Assembly (NCBI RefSeq): GCF_023716485.1
Contig: NZ_CP092418.1
Location: forward strand, 1,719,001-1,783,000
DNA length: 64,000 nucleotides
Direction: 5' to 3'
Source: Microbulbifer variabilis
GTDB taxonomy: Bacteria > Pseudomonadota > Gammaproteobacteria > Pseudomonadales > Cellvibrionaceae
This document shows positions 40,801-48,795 of this stretch, one piece after another. The position numbers and the translations under genes were made by a program. The stretch's first letter is position 1; every line of letters starts with the position of its first letter. The notes beneath the pieces were generated by a model that was not told where the DNA came from, did no database searches, and was given only the letters and a program-made list of their open reading frames with translations.

Positions 40801-40976
40801 ATATGGCCGTAACCATTATGGGGGGGCTGGGTTTTGCCACTGTGCTTACGCTGATTGCTATCCCTGTTTTCTACGCGGTCTTCCACAAGGTTAAGCCTAA
40901 TGAGGTGGAAGGTAATCTAGATGAGGTGAATTTAAAGTCGCAGCCAGCCCCTGCTAAAGAGATTGTCTCTGTATAG
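37869..40976 (+). CDS. RND efflux permease
   Basis: A 1035-residue inner-membrane transporter with the usual two repeats of six helices and two large periplasmic loops. Landmarks are the first helix after MKISDTFIEKPVYSWL, GMLVDNAIVVAEGML in helix 4 (with the proton-relay Asp region), and GMLIKNAVVLVDEIE in the second half. It starts at GTG 37869. The family includes HAE1-type drug pumps; substrates cannot be told from sequence. TetR-adaptor-permease forms a complete regulatory and transport unit except for the outer-membrane factor. Confidence 0.93.
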   Translation: MKISDTFIEKPVYSWLLMLICLIGGLWGLSDIGRLEDPAFTIKEARVYTFYPGASAQRVEEEVTEKLEVAIQQMGQLDKVTSTSSPGMSEIRVEIKDQYASAELAQVWDELRRKVNDAQSDLPSGAYPSVVNDDFGEVYGIYYAITGEGFSLTEMREITKAIRRELLGVEGVAKVSRSGIIDEVAYLDIDESRLAQFGFSLDDLAQVLQSESSTQKVGEIGGQDLRTRIVVDNPASDLEAIRNILVGVPGSTAMLAIRDIADISLGYDESPSFIARYDGNQAVLLGIAGAENTNIVNVGKAVEAKLEEIKQALPLGVEIHPVYAQHQVVEESVDGFLFNLVSSVVIVTLVLCVFMGWRSGVVVGTVLGLTVLGTVLIMNLFGLNLQRISLGALIIAMGMLVDNAIVVAEGMLMGVQRNEEPKSAASRVVRQTFWPLLGATVIGIMAFSGIGLSDDATGEFLFSLFAVIGISLLLSWILAVTVTPYLGYHLFKPGKNSDSEDPYNGRFYNMYSGALAGALRHRGLTIGLLVAVTLVSYFAFGFVKQGFFPNSNAPLFYVNYFLPQGSDINRTDKALQQATKYFKEQDEVVSVTAVAGRGADRFMLTYAPEPPNASYGQLIVRTENREQIAQLIERAKAQLREEQPEALITFKRLVFGPGGGADVEVRISGQDFQTLRALAVDVEQQFREKGLEDIRHDWRSREPTIHAHLDDERARVAGVTNTDISRMIQFASAGYTVGDFESGDRIIPIIARMPEGDRNQVGSLEDRLVWSPNEQGYIPAGQLITDFEVTADEGLIQRRDRVPTITISADAPEGVTAMAAFGRIRPWVESMQLPPGFKVEFGGEYESSTDAQKSLGKGLPLGFLIMILVSILLFGTVREPVIIWLVVPMCLVGVVVGLLATGLPFGFMSLLGVLSLSGMLIKNAVVLVDEIEVQTHAGLPRLTAIQRASVSRLRPVFLAAVTTILGMSPLLFDAFFADMAVTIMGGLGFATVLTLIAIPVFYAVFHKVKPNEVEGNLDEVNLKSQPAPAKEIVSV

Positions 40977-41010
40977 TGCGATGAGCCTGCGTTGATGGTG
41001 GGTAATTCGA

Positions 41011-41047
41011 GATCCTGCGCAATGCCTTTTTAAGTATTGCGTGGGAT
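41011..41047 (+). terminator. Long imperfect hairpin after the RND operon
   Basis: GATCCTGCGCAATGC pairs with GTATTGCGTGGGATC (two mismatches, one G-U) around CTTTTTAA. There is no T tract behind it, so it may be a Rho-assisted or mRNA-end structure. Confidence 0.45.
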
Positions 41048-41095
41048 CATCCTTCCTTTCCCTGGTACTCGTGGTTTCTAACTGCCTCCGTTGCG

Positions 41096-41180
41096 CCGGT
41101 TCATACACTTATTTTTTCCTTTCGCTGCTTGTAGGTAATTAATGGTTTCGTTTTACCTCAGTTTGAACCGGTACATACAA
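41096..41180. repeat. Pair of CCGGT-CATACA repeats
   Basis: CCGGTTCATACA (41096-41107) and CCGGTACATACA (41169-41180) are direct repeats with one mismatch. In addition CCGGTTCA (41096-41103) and TGAACCGG (41164-41171) form an inverted repeat across the same region. They lie upstream of the secreted nuclease gene. Confidence 0.5.
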
Positions 41181-41233
41181 TCCCGATCAGTTTTCTAGTA
41201 ATCTAAAGATCTGATTTGATTGGTAGTTGATGT

Positions 41234-41785
41234 ATGAGTGTTCGGTCAATTTCAAGATTTTGTGTGTGCTTCTTTTTATTTTCTTTCAGCTTTTCTGCTC
41301 TGGCGATTAGTTATGAGAGATCAGAGTGGTTACCCAAGTGGTCTGATACAGATAGGGATTGCCAAGATACCCGACATGAGCTGTTGATACGGTACTCCCT
41401 TTCGCCAGTTACTTATACTCGCGCCAACGGCTGTAAGGTGGATACTGGGTTGTGGCTAGATCCTTATACCGGCAATTTTTACAGCAAAGCTTCTGATCTG
41501 GATGTGGAGCATATTGTGCCCCTTAAGTGGGCCCATGATCATGGAGGAGCTGGGTGGAGCCGCGCAAAGAAAAGGCACTTTGCTGAGGATATCGATAACC
41601 TCTGGTTGGTGGATGATGGCCGCAATCAAAGTAAAGGGCACAAAGGGCCTGATGAGTGGATGCCACCCTATGCGCCCGTCGGTAAAATATATGTTCAGCG
41701 ATTTATTTCTATCGTAGAGAAATATGGACTGAGCCTGAGTCGAGATGAATCTCGCAAACTACGCACAATAGCGAGTGAGGGCTAG
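41234..41785 (+). CDS. Secreted HNH-family nuclease (DUF1524/GmrSD-like)
   Basis: A 183-residue protein. A Phe-rich signal peptide (about residues 1-24, ending FSALA) is followed by a single nuclease domain. The HNH-like core is DLDVEHIVPLKWAHDHGG with NLWLVDDGRNQSKGHKGPDEWMPP, where the His and the downstream Asn are the expected metal and catalytic residues. Four or fewer Cys (CQDTRH, GCKVD) could form a disulfide. Such exported nucleases probably scavenge extracellular DNA or nucleotides. It is not obviously in an operon with the helicase 90 bases on. Confidence 0.85.
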   Translation: MSVRSISRFCVCFFLFSFSFSALAISYERSEWLPKWSDTDRDCQDTRHELLIRYSLSPVTYTRANGCKVDTGLWLDPYTGNFYSKASDLDVEHIVPLKWAHDHGGAGWSRAKKRHFAEDIDNLWLVDDGRNQSKGHKGPDEWMPPYAPVGKIYVQRFISIVEKYGLSLSRDESRKLRTIASEG

Positions 41786-41876
41786 CCAGTCTAAATGCCA
41801 ACTGGCACATTGAGTGGGGAGTGTCGTCCCGGTGGTACAATTTCGGGCAGGACTTTGCCTCTAATTGGAAGCATGG

Positions 41877-44576
41877 ATGGTTATGCGGGACTCCTCCAAG
41901 TTGTTGGTCGAATATTTCAGACGCTGCTATCAGGCGGATAGTCATGATTTATCACTGAGTAATATTGCCCGGCTTTCGGGTAATCGCCGGGTATTTTTCA
42001 GAGAGCGGGACTTTTTAGCCAGTGGAGAGTTGCCCAGAGTACCATTGGTGGGGACCTCGGTTACTAAGCTCGTAGAGCTAACGGATGCTTACCGAAAAGA
42101 GCGCAGTTTAATCTATTCGGTGTTCTTGATCTCTGGTGAACTCCCGAGCCAGCTAGGGCTTAGTTCCAAGCGTCAATTGTGTGCCCCGCTACTGTATTTT
42201 CCTGCCCGTCTTTGTTCTGACGAAGAGTATTTTGTGGAGGTCAACTCGGCTGATCTCCATATCAACCTTCCACTGCTGCGCTTGATCCTTAAGCCGGATA
42301 TAGACTCAAGAGTAACAGATAGCTTCCCTATACCGAGCTTTCCGCTGGATAGTCCCCAGGTGGCAGCCATGGGGCGCTGGCTGGAACAAAACAGTCGGTT
42401 AACCGGTATTGAAGAGATTAGCCGCTGGCCGAATCTACAGGCGGTTGATTGTGATGAGTTGGGCAGGGCTCCAGCTCTGGCAATAAGTAGTGCTTGCGCC
42501 CTCATTCTGGCTGATAGGTCGCGGGGATCGCGAGGTGTCCTTCATGAGCTGAAACTTCTAGGCCGAGAACGAAACTTTTCTGCTCCATTAAATTTGGCCC
42601 TTGGGGAGGAGGTTGTTGATTTCCTGCAAAGTGACAGTGAGCCGGAGATGCTGCCGGGACTTTTGAGTGAAGCTCAGGAAAGGACATTGCAAAATGCCGC
42701 GAAGATGCCCTTGAGTCTGGTTTCTGGCCCGCCAGGCACCGGTAAGAGTTTTACCATTGCCGCAATGGCGATTGACCAAATGCTGCATGGCAATACTGTT
42801 TTGGTAGTTTCTAAAACCCCCCAGGCCATAGATGTTGTACGGCAGAAGTTGCGTGAGGACTATGACTTACAGGAAGGGTATGTACATGCGGGTGAAAAGG
42901 GGTTTATACCCAGCCTGAAATTTCATTTGGATTCTTTGCTCAAAGAAGGGGTTGAAGCTCCCGAGGTGAGCGCTGCCAACCTAAAGCGTGGTCTTAAAGT
43001 AACACTCAAATCAATGCGTAAAGCTGAGCGCCGCTTTAATGGGGCGTTAAGAGCTGCTCAGAAACTCGGTTCCGATGGTTTTGCCGCTTGGTTGGTGGCA
43101 TTGAGATTGCGTATTTTAGGTAGGCAACTGGATACGGAATCACTGTGGGAATTCCAGGAGGTAATCGGAACCTTGCGTAAAAATTTTGAGCGGCATGCGT
43201 CTCGATTTATTAATGCTTATCGAAAAGAGGCCCTTCTAAATCTTTTAAAGCATGAAAGAAGGCATTTATCGGCTTTCAATCAGGCTCTCAGGGCTAGAAC
43301 CTCCAAAACACAAGCAGAGCATTTTGCTCAAACGAATATGCAGGTTGTTTTACAGGCGTACCCAATTTGGCTTGTGAGCCTGGATGAGCTAAATGAAGTA
43401 TTGCCTCTCTCCCGCGAGCTCTTTGATCTCGTTATCTTTGATGAGTCCACCCAGTGTGATATCGCCAGCGCCCTACCAGCATTGCAGCGAGCAAAACGTG
43501 CGGTTGTCGTCGGGGATGGCAAGCAGCTGCGTCACGTCTCCTTTTTATCTGTGGCGCAACAACAACAGTTGTGGGAAGACCTAGGCAGCCTTGAAGAATT
43601 ACCTATGAAGTTGAGTTACCGGGACCAGTCCTTGTTGGATATTGTCTCTGACTCCCTGGGTAGTCAGCAAGCCGTTACCTTACTGGATGAACACTATCGT
43701 AGTCAGCCGGAGTTAATTGCTTTTAGCAATAACTCTTTTTATACAGATCGACTCAAGGTAATGCAGGCTAGACCGGTAGCCTCCAGTGAGAGGACTTTAA
43801 CTCTGCATTACTTGGAGGGAAAGCGAGCAAAAAATGGCAGAAATCGGCTGGAAAAGGATTGGATACTTGAGCAGCTGCGTGAACATACTCATCGCTATGC
43901 CGACTCACCACTCAAGCCAACGGTTGGAATTCTTTCTCCTTTCAGGGAGCAGGCGGATTATCTGGCATCCGAAGTGGATAAGGCCTTCCCGGCAGATGTG
44001 CTGCGCAGTTTCTCCGTCTTGGTTGCAACCCCTTACGGATTTCAGGGAGAGGAGCGGGACCTGATGCTCCTGTCTTTTTCTGTAGACAATCAGTCCCTGC
44101 GTGCAGCGACTTATCTTAATCGTGCCGACATGTTTAATGTTGCTGTGACCCGGGCTAAAGAGAGACAGTTGGTAGCTTATTCCATCAGCCCAGAATCCCT
44201 GTCACCTGAGCACTTGCTGCGCCGCTATGTTGATTTTGAACATGAGGTGGGCCTAAGTGCTCCACAAAAAGTTTTTCCCTGCGAGTTTGCTGAAGAGGTA
44301 AGTGCGAGCCTACGGATGGCGGAGGTCAGACATTGGGTTGCATTCCCTATCGCCGGCCAGCGTATTGATGTGGTTTGCGAATACCACGGCCGAGTCCTGG
44401 GGGTGGATTTGATCGGTTTTCCTGGGGAGTATCGGTATCACTTTACTACTCAGACTTATAAAGTGTTGCACAGGGCGGGGGTTACTGTTTTGCCATTACC
44501 CTATGCCAGCTGGAAGCGTGACCCAGAGAACTGCCTTAGACGTATTCTTGCGGTTTTGAAGAGGGATCACCTTTAG
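41877..44576 (+). CDS. Superfamily 1 (DNA2/NAM7-like) helicase with nuclease-like C terminus
   Basis: An 899-residue protein. Walker A is SGPPGTGKSFTIAA near residue 289. Walker B is VIFDESTQ. Motif III is VVVGDGKQLRH, motif IV DEHYRSQPEL, motif V PYGFQGEERDLML and motif VI FNVAVTRAKERQ. About 240 residues N-terminal to the motor are unassigned. The last ~100 residues look like a restriction-endonuclease fold of the REase_MTES_1575/VSR type (RHWVAFPIAGQRIDVV, RVLGVDLIGFPG, LHRAGVTVLPLPYASWKRDP), with Asp in place of the usual Glu. ATG 41877 follows GGAAG; a TTG four codons earlier is possible. Confidence 0.87.
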   Translation: MVMRDSSKLLVEYFRRCYQADSHDLSLSNIARLSGNRRVFFRERDFLASGELPRVPLVGTSVTKLVELTDAYRKERSLIYSVFLISGELPSQLGLSSKRQLCAPLLYFPARLCSDEEYFVEVNSADLHINLPLLRLILKPDIDSRVTDSFPIPSFPLDSPQVAAMGRWLEQNSRLTGIEEISRWPNLQAVDCDELGRAPALAISSACALILADRSRGSRGVLHELKLLGRERNFSAPLNLALGEEVVDFLQSDSEPEMLPGLLSEAQERTLQNAAKMPLSLVSGPPGTGKSFTIAAMAIDQMLHGNTVLVVSKTPQAIDVVRQKLREDYDLQEGYVHAGEKGFIPSLKFHLDSLLKEGVEAPEVSAANLKRGLKVTLKSMRKAERRFNGALRAAQKLGSDGFAAWLVALRLRILGRQLDTESLWEFQEVIGTLRKNFERHASRFINAYRKEALLNLLKHERRHLSAFNQALRARTSKTQAEHFAQTNMQVVLQAYPIWLVSLDELNEVLPLSRELFDLVIFDESTQCDIASALPALQRAKRAVVVGDGKQLRHVSFLSVAQQQQLWEDLGSLEELPMKLSYRDQSLLDIVSDSLGSQQAVTLLDEHYRSQPELIAFSNNSFYTDRLKVMQARPVASSERTLTLHYLEGKRAKNGRNRLEKDWILEQLREHTHRYADSPLKPTVGILSPFREQADYLASEVDKAFPADVLRSFSVLVATPYGFQGEERDLMLLSFSVDNQSLRAATYLNRADMFNVAVTRAKERQLVAYSISPESLSPEHLLRRYVDFEHEVGLSAPQKVFPCEFAEEVSASLRMAEVRHWVAFPIAGQRIDVVCEYHGRVLGVDLIGFPGEYRYHFTTQTYKVLHRAGVTVLPLPYASWKRDPENCLRRILAVLKRDHL

Positions 44577-44680
44577 GGTAGTGGGGGGCTCACTCTTAGA
44601 AGTGGATACACAAAATGAAAGTTGCGCCGGGGCTGCTAGGCTTTATAGGAGTTCAGCTTGCAGTTTAGCCGAGTACGCCT

Positions 44681-44983
44681 ATGAAATTGTGGTTATTAAT
44701 ACCCTGCTTTTGGGTGACTGCCGTAGCAGCTGTGGATGTGATATTTGTGGATGCCCAGCAGCAACAGGGGGTGCGAAGCCCGACCTTAAGCTTTTGTCAG
44801 GCGCGATTCTATGAGGAGGATGACGGCCGCCTTTACTGTAACTGGGCAGTCAATTTTCGCTATGCCTGTTTTGTATGGTGGCCAACCAATAAAATAATAC
44901 CGGCAGGAGCCAAACTCTCTGAACCAGAGGTTGTCGGTAAGTGTGGTAACGGTGAGCCGGTTTATAAGCTCCATCACTACTAG
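44681..44983 (+). CDS. Small predicted secreted protein with four cysteines
   Basis: A 100-residue protein. The first ~17 residues (MKLWLLIPCFWVTAVAA) form a signal peptide. The mature part has four Cys (SFCQARF, LYCNWAV, RYACFVWW, GKCGNG) that could make two disulfides, and is rich in aromatic residues. No strong ribosome site is seen ahead of the ATG. I do not recognise the family. It lies between the helicase and a DUF6471 gene. Confidence 0.55.
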   Translation: MKLWLLIPCFWVTAVAAVDVIFVDAQQQQGVRSPTLSFCQARFYEEDDGRLYCNWAVNFRYACFVWWPTNKIIPAGAKLSEPEVVGKCGNGEPVYKLHHY

Positions 44984-45084
44984 CTATTCAGCGGGCCTGG
45001 TTGCTAGATTTTATAGCATGCTCTGTCTTCGAGTTTAGCGATTTACTTCCTATTGGTACTGCATGATAGAGCATGTTAGCTTCT

Positions 45085-45390
45085 CTATTGTTCGGTATTG
45101 AGTCCTTGATCTTGCAGTTCTCGCGCTTGCTTAAGGATTTCAGGCATGGCGCTGTCTTCCACCGATAAGGCATCAATGATGGCTGCCAGGAGATCTGCAG
45201 AAAACATGCATTTGCTCACCTTGCTACGCAGGTTTTCCGTGGTCATTGAAATCCCTCTTTCGGCCAGGGCCTGGGCGAGATCCCCGTAACGCATACCCCG
45301 CAAAGCCATAGATGCGCGCACATAGCGGGCGATAGCCTGTTTGTACGGAGCCAGTGCTTGCTGGTTACTGAGGCTTTGCTTGTGGTCCAT
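45085..45390 (-). CDS. DUF6471-type small regulator-like protein
   Basis: A 101-residue protein from ATG 45390. The core (YKQAIARYVRASMALRGMRY, GDLAQALAERGISMTTENLRSKVSKCMFSADLLAAIIDAL) has the look of a lambda-repressor-type helix-turn-helix and matches DUF6471. A longer frame runs into the divergent promoter and is not used. It is divergent from the PspA-type operon at 45539, and a 7-bp inverted repeat lies between them, so it may regulate that operon. Function not proven. Confidence 0.65.
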   Translation of the reverse strand: MDHKQSLSNQQALAPYKQAIARYVRASMALRGMRYGDLAQALAERGISMTTENLRSKVSKCMFSADLLAAIIDALSVEDSAMPEILKQARELQDQGLNTEQ

Positions 45391-45418
45391 GGGCTCGACT
45401 CCGTTACAGTTGATGTCA

Positions 45419-45464
45419 CTTATGTGGTAAATATTATCTTTGTGTGTATTATTTGCAACATAAG
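45419..45464. repeat. Inverted repeat CTTATGT/ACATAAG between DUF6471 and the yjf operon
   Basis: CTTATGT (45419-45425) and ACATAAG (45458-45464) flank a 32-base AT-rich interval directly upstream of the -35 box of the operon. Possible operator. Confidence 0.45.
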
Positions 45465-45478
45465 TTTGAAATAAGTTA

Positions 45479-45506
45479 TTGACCGCCTTTTTTTTGATGC
45501 TATATT
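45479..45506 (+). promoter_or_regulatory. Sigma70 promoter of the yjfIJ-K channel-KLMC operon
   Basis: TTGACC (45479-45484), 16 bases containing eight consecutive T, then TATATT (45501-45506). It sits 33 bases before the first gene. No sigma54 (-24/-12) element like that of pspA is seen. Confidence 0.7.
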
Positions 45507-45538
45507 TGTGACTAATATTCCACAGCGAGGGAGTCGAG

Positions 45539-45943
45539 ATGACCTGGAACCATGAGAATCTACGCCATTTGGCGGAAAGCCACACCGGATGGGTGGTGGA
45601 ATCTGAGGGAGAGTGCCTCAGTATTTCCAATGACGAAGGAGTCGATGCATTCGTTTATGTCGGTGAGAAGCAAATCGTTGTCGAGAGCATCTTGTTCCCG
45701 GTCAGCCAGGTAGCCGACGTGGTCTCCCTTAATGAGTTGATTCTCCAGACTCATCAACTGGTTCCTCTGACGTCGATCGCCATCACCATGATTGGCGGTG
45801 AGCGTTACTATGTCGCTTTTGGCGCTTTGTCTGTGTCCAGTAAGGACGAAGTGGTAATTGAAGAAGTTGAAACCCTGTTCTCCAATGTGGGTGACTTCCT
45901 GGATTTATATGCTGATCATTTTGAAATGGAGGGTGTAGCATGA
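45539..45943 (+). CDS. yjfI: DUF2170 protein, YjfI-like
   Basis: A 134-residue protein, the same size as E. coli YjfI (133). An acidic protein with a YbjN/type III chaperone-like alpha/beta pattern (SHTGWVVESEGECLSISNDE, VYVGEKQIVVESILFPVSQV). GAGGGAG precedes the ATG. First gene of the operon; its stop overlaps the next start (ATGA). Role unknown. Confidence 0.8.
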   Translation: MTWNHENLRHLAESHTGWVVESEGECLSISNDEGVDAFVYVGEKQIVVESILFPVSQVADVVSLNELILQTHQLVPLTSIAITMIGGERYYVAFGALSVSSKDEVVIEEVETLFSNVGDFLDLYADHFEMEGVA

Positions 45944-46635
45944 GCCTGAGAAAAATTTGGACTGCCTTGAAAGGCGCGGTCAATGAAGGAACTGAAGCCG
46001 TTGCGGACAGCCAGTCTATCCGTATCCTCGATCAAGAACTGCGGGAGGCAAAGGCCGAATTGAAAGCTTGTGATGAGAACCTGACTAAAATCATGGCCAA
46101 GCGCAAGCTGGCAGAAAGTAAGGTAGAGTCTCTAAAAGCCGATATTGAGACTTACAGCAACCACGCAATCAGTGCCAGCGAGAAAGGTGATGATAGCCTG
46201 GCCTTGGAGTGTGCCGAGCGTGTTACTGAGCTGGAAGCTCAACTCGAAACGGAACAGAGCCTCTTAGATGGCTTCATCAACTCTGAGCGTACCCTGAAAG
46301 GGAATATCTCCAAGGCGAAAATTAATGTCCGCCGTATGGAGCAGCAGATTGACCAGATCAAGGCCACCGAATCTGTGCAAAAGGCCCAAGTAGCCGTTTC
46401 CTCCCGCCATATGGGGGCTAACAGCAAAATCAAAACGGCCCTGGACAGCCTTGATCGTATCAAGACCAAGCAACAGGAGCGTGCTGCGGAGCTGGAAGCT
46501 GCTGAAGAGCTGGCAACAGAGGAAAGCGGCTCTGGTCTGGACGCCAAGCTGAAGGCGGCGGGCATTAAGCCCGGAGGCCAGGTCAGCGGCAGCGACAAGC
46601 TGGCCCAGCTACTGGCGAGCCGCCAAAAGGCCTGA
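45940..46635 (+). CDS. yjfJ: PspA/IM30-family protein, YjfJ-like
   Basis: A 231-residue, mainly coiled-coil protein. The N-terminal amphipathic segment MSLRKIWTALKGAVNEGTEAV and the long helical hairpin (residues ~25-180) are those of PspA/Vipp1, which are ESCRT-III-like membrane-remodelling proteins. The C terminus has a Gly/Ser linker and a short conserved motif KLAQLLASRQKA. No PspF, PspB or PspC is nearby, so this is a separate PspA lineage with a different partner set. Confidence 0.9.
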   Translation: MSLRKIWTALKGAVNEGTEAVADSQSIRILDQELREAKAELKACDENLTKIMAKRKLAESKVESLKADIETYSNHAISASEKGDDSLALECAERVTELEAQLETEQSLLDGFINSERTLKGNISKAKINVRRMEQQIDQIKATESVQKAQVAVSSRHMGANSKIKTALDSLDRIKTKQQERAAELEAAEELATEESGSGLDAKLKAAGIKPGGQVSGSDKLAQLLASRQKA

Positions 46636-46639
46636 TCCA

Positions 46640-47713
46640 GTGCTACTTTATCGAGTGCGGCGCCTTCTGGCGTCGCTTTTTGTTAAGGCCAATATACTAA
46701 CCATTCTTGTCGGCGTGCTGGGTTATGTAATGGGGAGTTACCTATTACTCAGTGCTGCAGGGGAGCATGAGATTGTTGACCCCGCCAACTTTATATATTG
46801 GCTGATAGTGACTGCTTCCACAGTAGGCTATGGCGATTTCTCGCCGGTAACGCCCGCAGGTAAAGTGGTTGTGGCAACCTGGGTGATCCCCTTTGGATTG
46901 AGTCTATTCGCTTTGGTGCTTACCAAGGTGGGCTTTGTAATTTCAGAGTTTGTGCATAGAGGAAAGAGAGGGTTGCGCATGACAAACCATGTAAATCACA
47001 CGGTTATAATTGGCTGGAATGGAACGCGAACCCTTCGTTTGATAGAGCTGCTGTTATCGAAAACCAATGGTACAGCAACAGATATCGTGCTTTGTGTCGA
47101 AGCCGATATCGAGAATCCCATGCCGGGTAAAATTGATTTTGTCCGGGTTGAATCCTTTTCCCATATTGAGAGCATGCAGCGCGCCGCACTTGTCGATGCC
47201 GCGCGAATAATTATCGATAATCCCCTGGATGATGTCACGCTCACCACAGCTTTGTTCTGTGACAAACTCAGTCCCAATAGTCATAAAACAGCCTATTTTC
47301 AGGATGAAAATGTCGGTGAGCTATTGCGCTCACACTGCCCGAATATTGAATGCATCCCCTCAGTAGCGGTGGAATTACTGGCTAAATCCTCCCTGGACCC
47401 CGGTTCTGCCAGATTACACAGGCAGCTACTGGATAGCACTTATGGAATGACTCAGTACAGTATTGAGTATCAGGGTGAACGGCCTTTGTTATTTTCTGCT
47501 CTGTTTGATCATTTCAAAAAGAATTTGTCCGCAACCTTGATTGCCGTGCGTCGTCAGGGAATAGTTAAAATTGATGTAAACCCCGCGTTGACCGATGAGG
47601 TGAACAGGGGGGATATGCTCTATTACATTTCTGCTAAGCGGCTTACAGAAAAGCGCTGCTTCGATATAAAAATGAATGAAGGAGAGGGGACAGGTACGTG
47701 TTTACCAAGCTGA
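46640..47713 (+). CDS. Potassium channel with RCK/TrkA-N domain
   Basis: A 357-residue protein. Two transmembrane helices flank the selectivity filter TVGYGDFSP (near residue 62). The cytoplasmic part has an RCK domain (HTVIIGWNGTRTLRLIELLL) where the usual GxGxxG is altered to GWNGTR. It starts at GTG 46640, four bases after yjfJ. E. coli yjfIJKLMC lacks this gene, so it is an insertion relative to that operon. A gated ion channel next to a PspA protein suggests sensing or control of membrane potential (inference). Confidence 0.88.
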   Translation: MLLYRVRRLLASLFVKANILTILVGVLGYVMGSYLLLSAAGEHEIVDPANFIYWLIVTASTVGYGDFSPVTPAGKVVVATWVIPFGLSLFALVLTKVGFVISEFVHRGKRGLRMTNHVNHTVIIGWNGTRTLRLIELLLSKTNGTATDIVLCVEADIENPMPGKIDFVRVESFSHIESMQRAALVDAARIIIDNPLDDVTLTTALFCDKLSPNSHKTAYFQDENVGELLRSHCPNIECIPSVAVELLAKSSLDPGSARLHRQLLDSTYGMTQYSIEYQGERPLLFSALFDHFKKNLSATLIAVRRQGIVKIDVNPALTDEVNRGDMLYYISAKRLTEKRCFDIKMNEGEGTGTCLPS

Positions 47714-48351
47714 TTGACAAACTCAAAGGTAAAGATATTCCAAAGGTGAAAACCCCGGAAATTATGGGATTGCGACTCGGCGCAAGTTTTGAACTGGACC
47801 CATTGGCTATTCGCCTGATACTGGATGAACTCACGATTGAATCCTGTTCTCCAACGCAGATTATCAAAGCCGCCGGAATTGTAGAGCTCGATGGAGCCTG
47901 GGTTTATCGGTTTTATACCGATGACGATGCCTGGCTACAGGTTGTGGCAGAAGGCGGTCAAAGTGATGAGCATGTAGTAGACGTAAAGCTGTTTCACTTT
48001 TACGATACCCTCGATGTCGCCAATCAGCAGGTTTGGGACAGGCTTCTAAAGCAGGAAATCGGTGCGGCTAATTACCAATTGCAGGACCGTAACTATCAGA
48101 GAGTCTGGACTGCTACTGGTGATTATCACAACCCGGTGCATATGGCCGAGAAGACCTATGACGCCGATGGGGACTATTCCCTCACCGACCAATTCACCAT
48201 GCTTTTCGAACGCGATTTGTCCGATCAGCGTACCGAATCCCTGTTCCTTTCAGCGGAAGAGAAAGAGGAGGACGCAGGTTACTTGAGTCGCAGTCTGGTG
48301 ATTAGTACCGGTATAACTTTGACACCATCACAGCTGACTATTCACGGATAA
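47698..48351 (+). CDS. yjfK: DUF2491 protein, YjfK-like
   Basis: A 217-residue soluble protein (E. coli YjfK is 219). The first residues MFTKLIDKLKGKDIPKVKTPE form a helix, and the body has LGASFELDPLAIRLI and FYTDDDAWLQVV. Start at GTG 47698 overlaps the channel gene by 16 bases, so translation is coupled. Role unknown. Confidence 0.83.
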   Translation: MFTKLIDKLKGKDIPKVKTPEIMGLRLGASFELDPLAIRLILDELTIESCSPTQIIKAAGIVELDGAWVYRFYTDDDAWLQVVAEGGQSDEHVVDVKLFHFYDTLDVANQQVWDRLLKQEIGAANYQLQDRNYQRVWTATGDYHNPVHMAEKTYDADGDYSLTDQFTMLFERDLSDQRTESLFLSAEEKEEDAGYLSRSLVISTGITLTPSQLTIHG

Positions 48352-48366
48352 TAAGGAGATGTATTA

Positions 48367-48783
48367 ATGGACCAGCCCTACGATTTGATGACTGGTATCC
48401 TCCATTTTGCGGCCTATTTTGGCCTGTCACTGGTATTTTTAATTGCGTTTAAATTTCTTTATGCACTAGTGACACCCCATGACGAATGGAAGTTGATCCG
48501 TGAAGACAAAAACGCAGCCGCTGCCATTGGATTTGGTGGTGCGGTGCTGGGTTTTGCCATTGCTGTTGGCGGCGCTGCCAGTAACTCTGTTTCCATTATT
48601 GACTTTGCCACTTGGGCAGTGGTTGCTCTAATCGCTCAGCTTATTGCCTTTGCGATTATTCGTTTTGGCTTTATGCCACGTATTGTTGAGCGTATTGAAG
48701 ACGGTGAAGTTAGCGCGGGTATTATGCTGGCAGCTACCACTATTTCTGTTGGTGTCCTCAACGCGGCTTGCATGAGCTATTAA
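48367..48783 (+). CDS. yjfL: DUF350 membrane protein, YjfL-like
   Basis: A 138-residue inner-membrane protein with four predicted helices (about residues 12-30, 52-72, 77-97 and 115-135). DUF350 features include AAAIGFGGAVLGFAIAVGGA. AAGGAG precedes the ATG. It always travels with ATP-grasp or PspA genes in this type of operon. Confidence 0.86.
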   Translation: MDQPYDLMTGILHFAAYFGLSLVFLIAFKFLYALVTPHDEWKLIREDKNAAAAIGFGGAVLGFAIAVGGAASNSVSIIDFATWAVVALIAQLIAFAIIRFGFMPRIVERIEDGEVSAGIMLAATTISVGVLNAACMSY

Positions 48784-48795
48784 GCGGAGGTGAGG

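Noticed and set aside
44581-44814. A 77-codon plus-strand frame before the small secreted protein
   Set aside because: Overlaps the better-supported frame at 44681, which has a signal peptide; no ribosome site.
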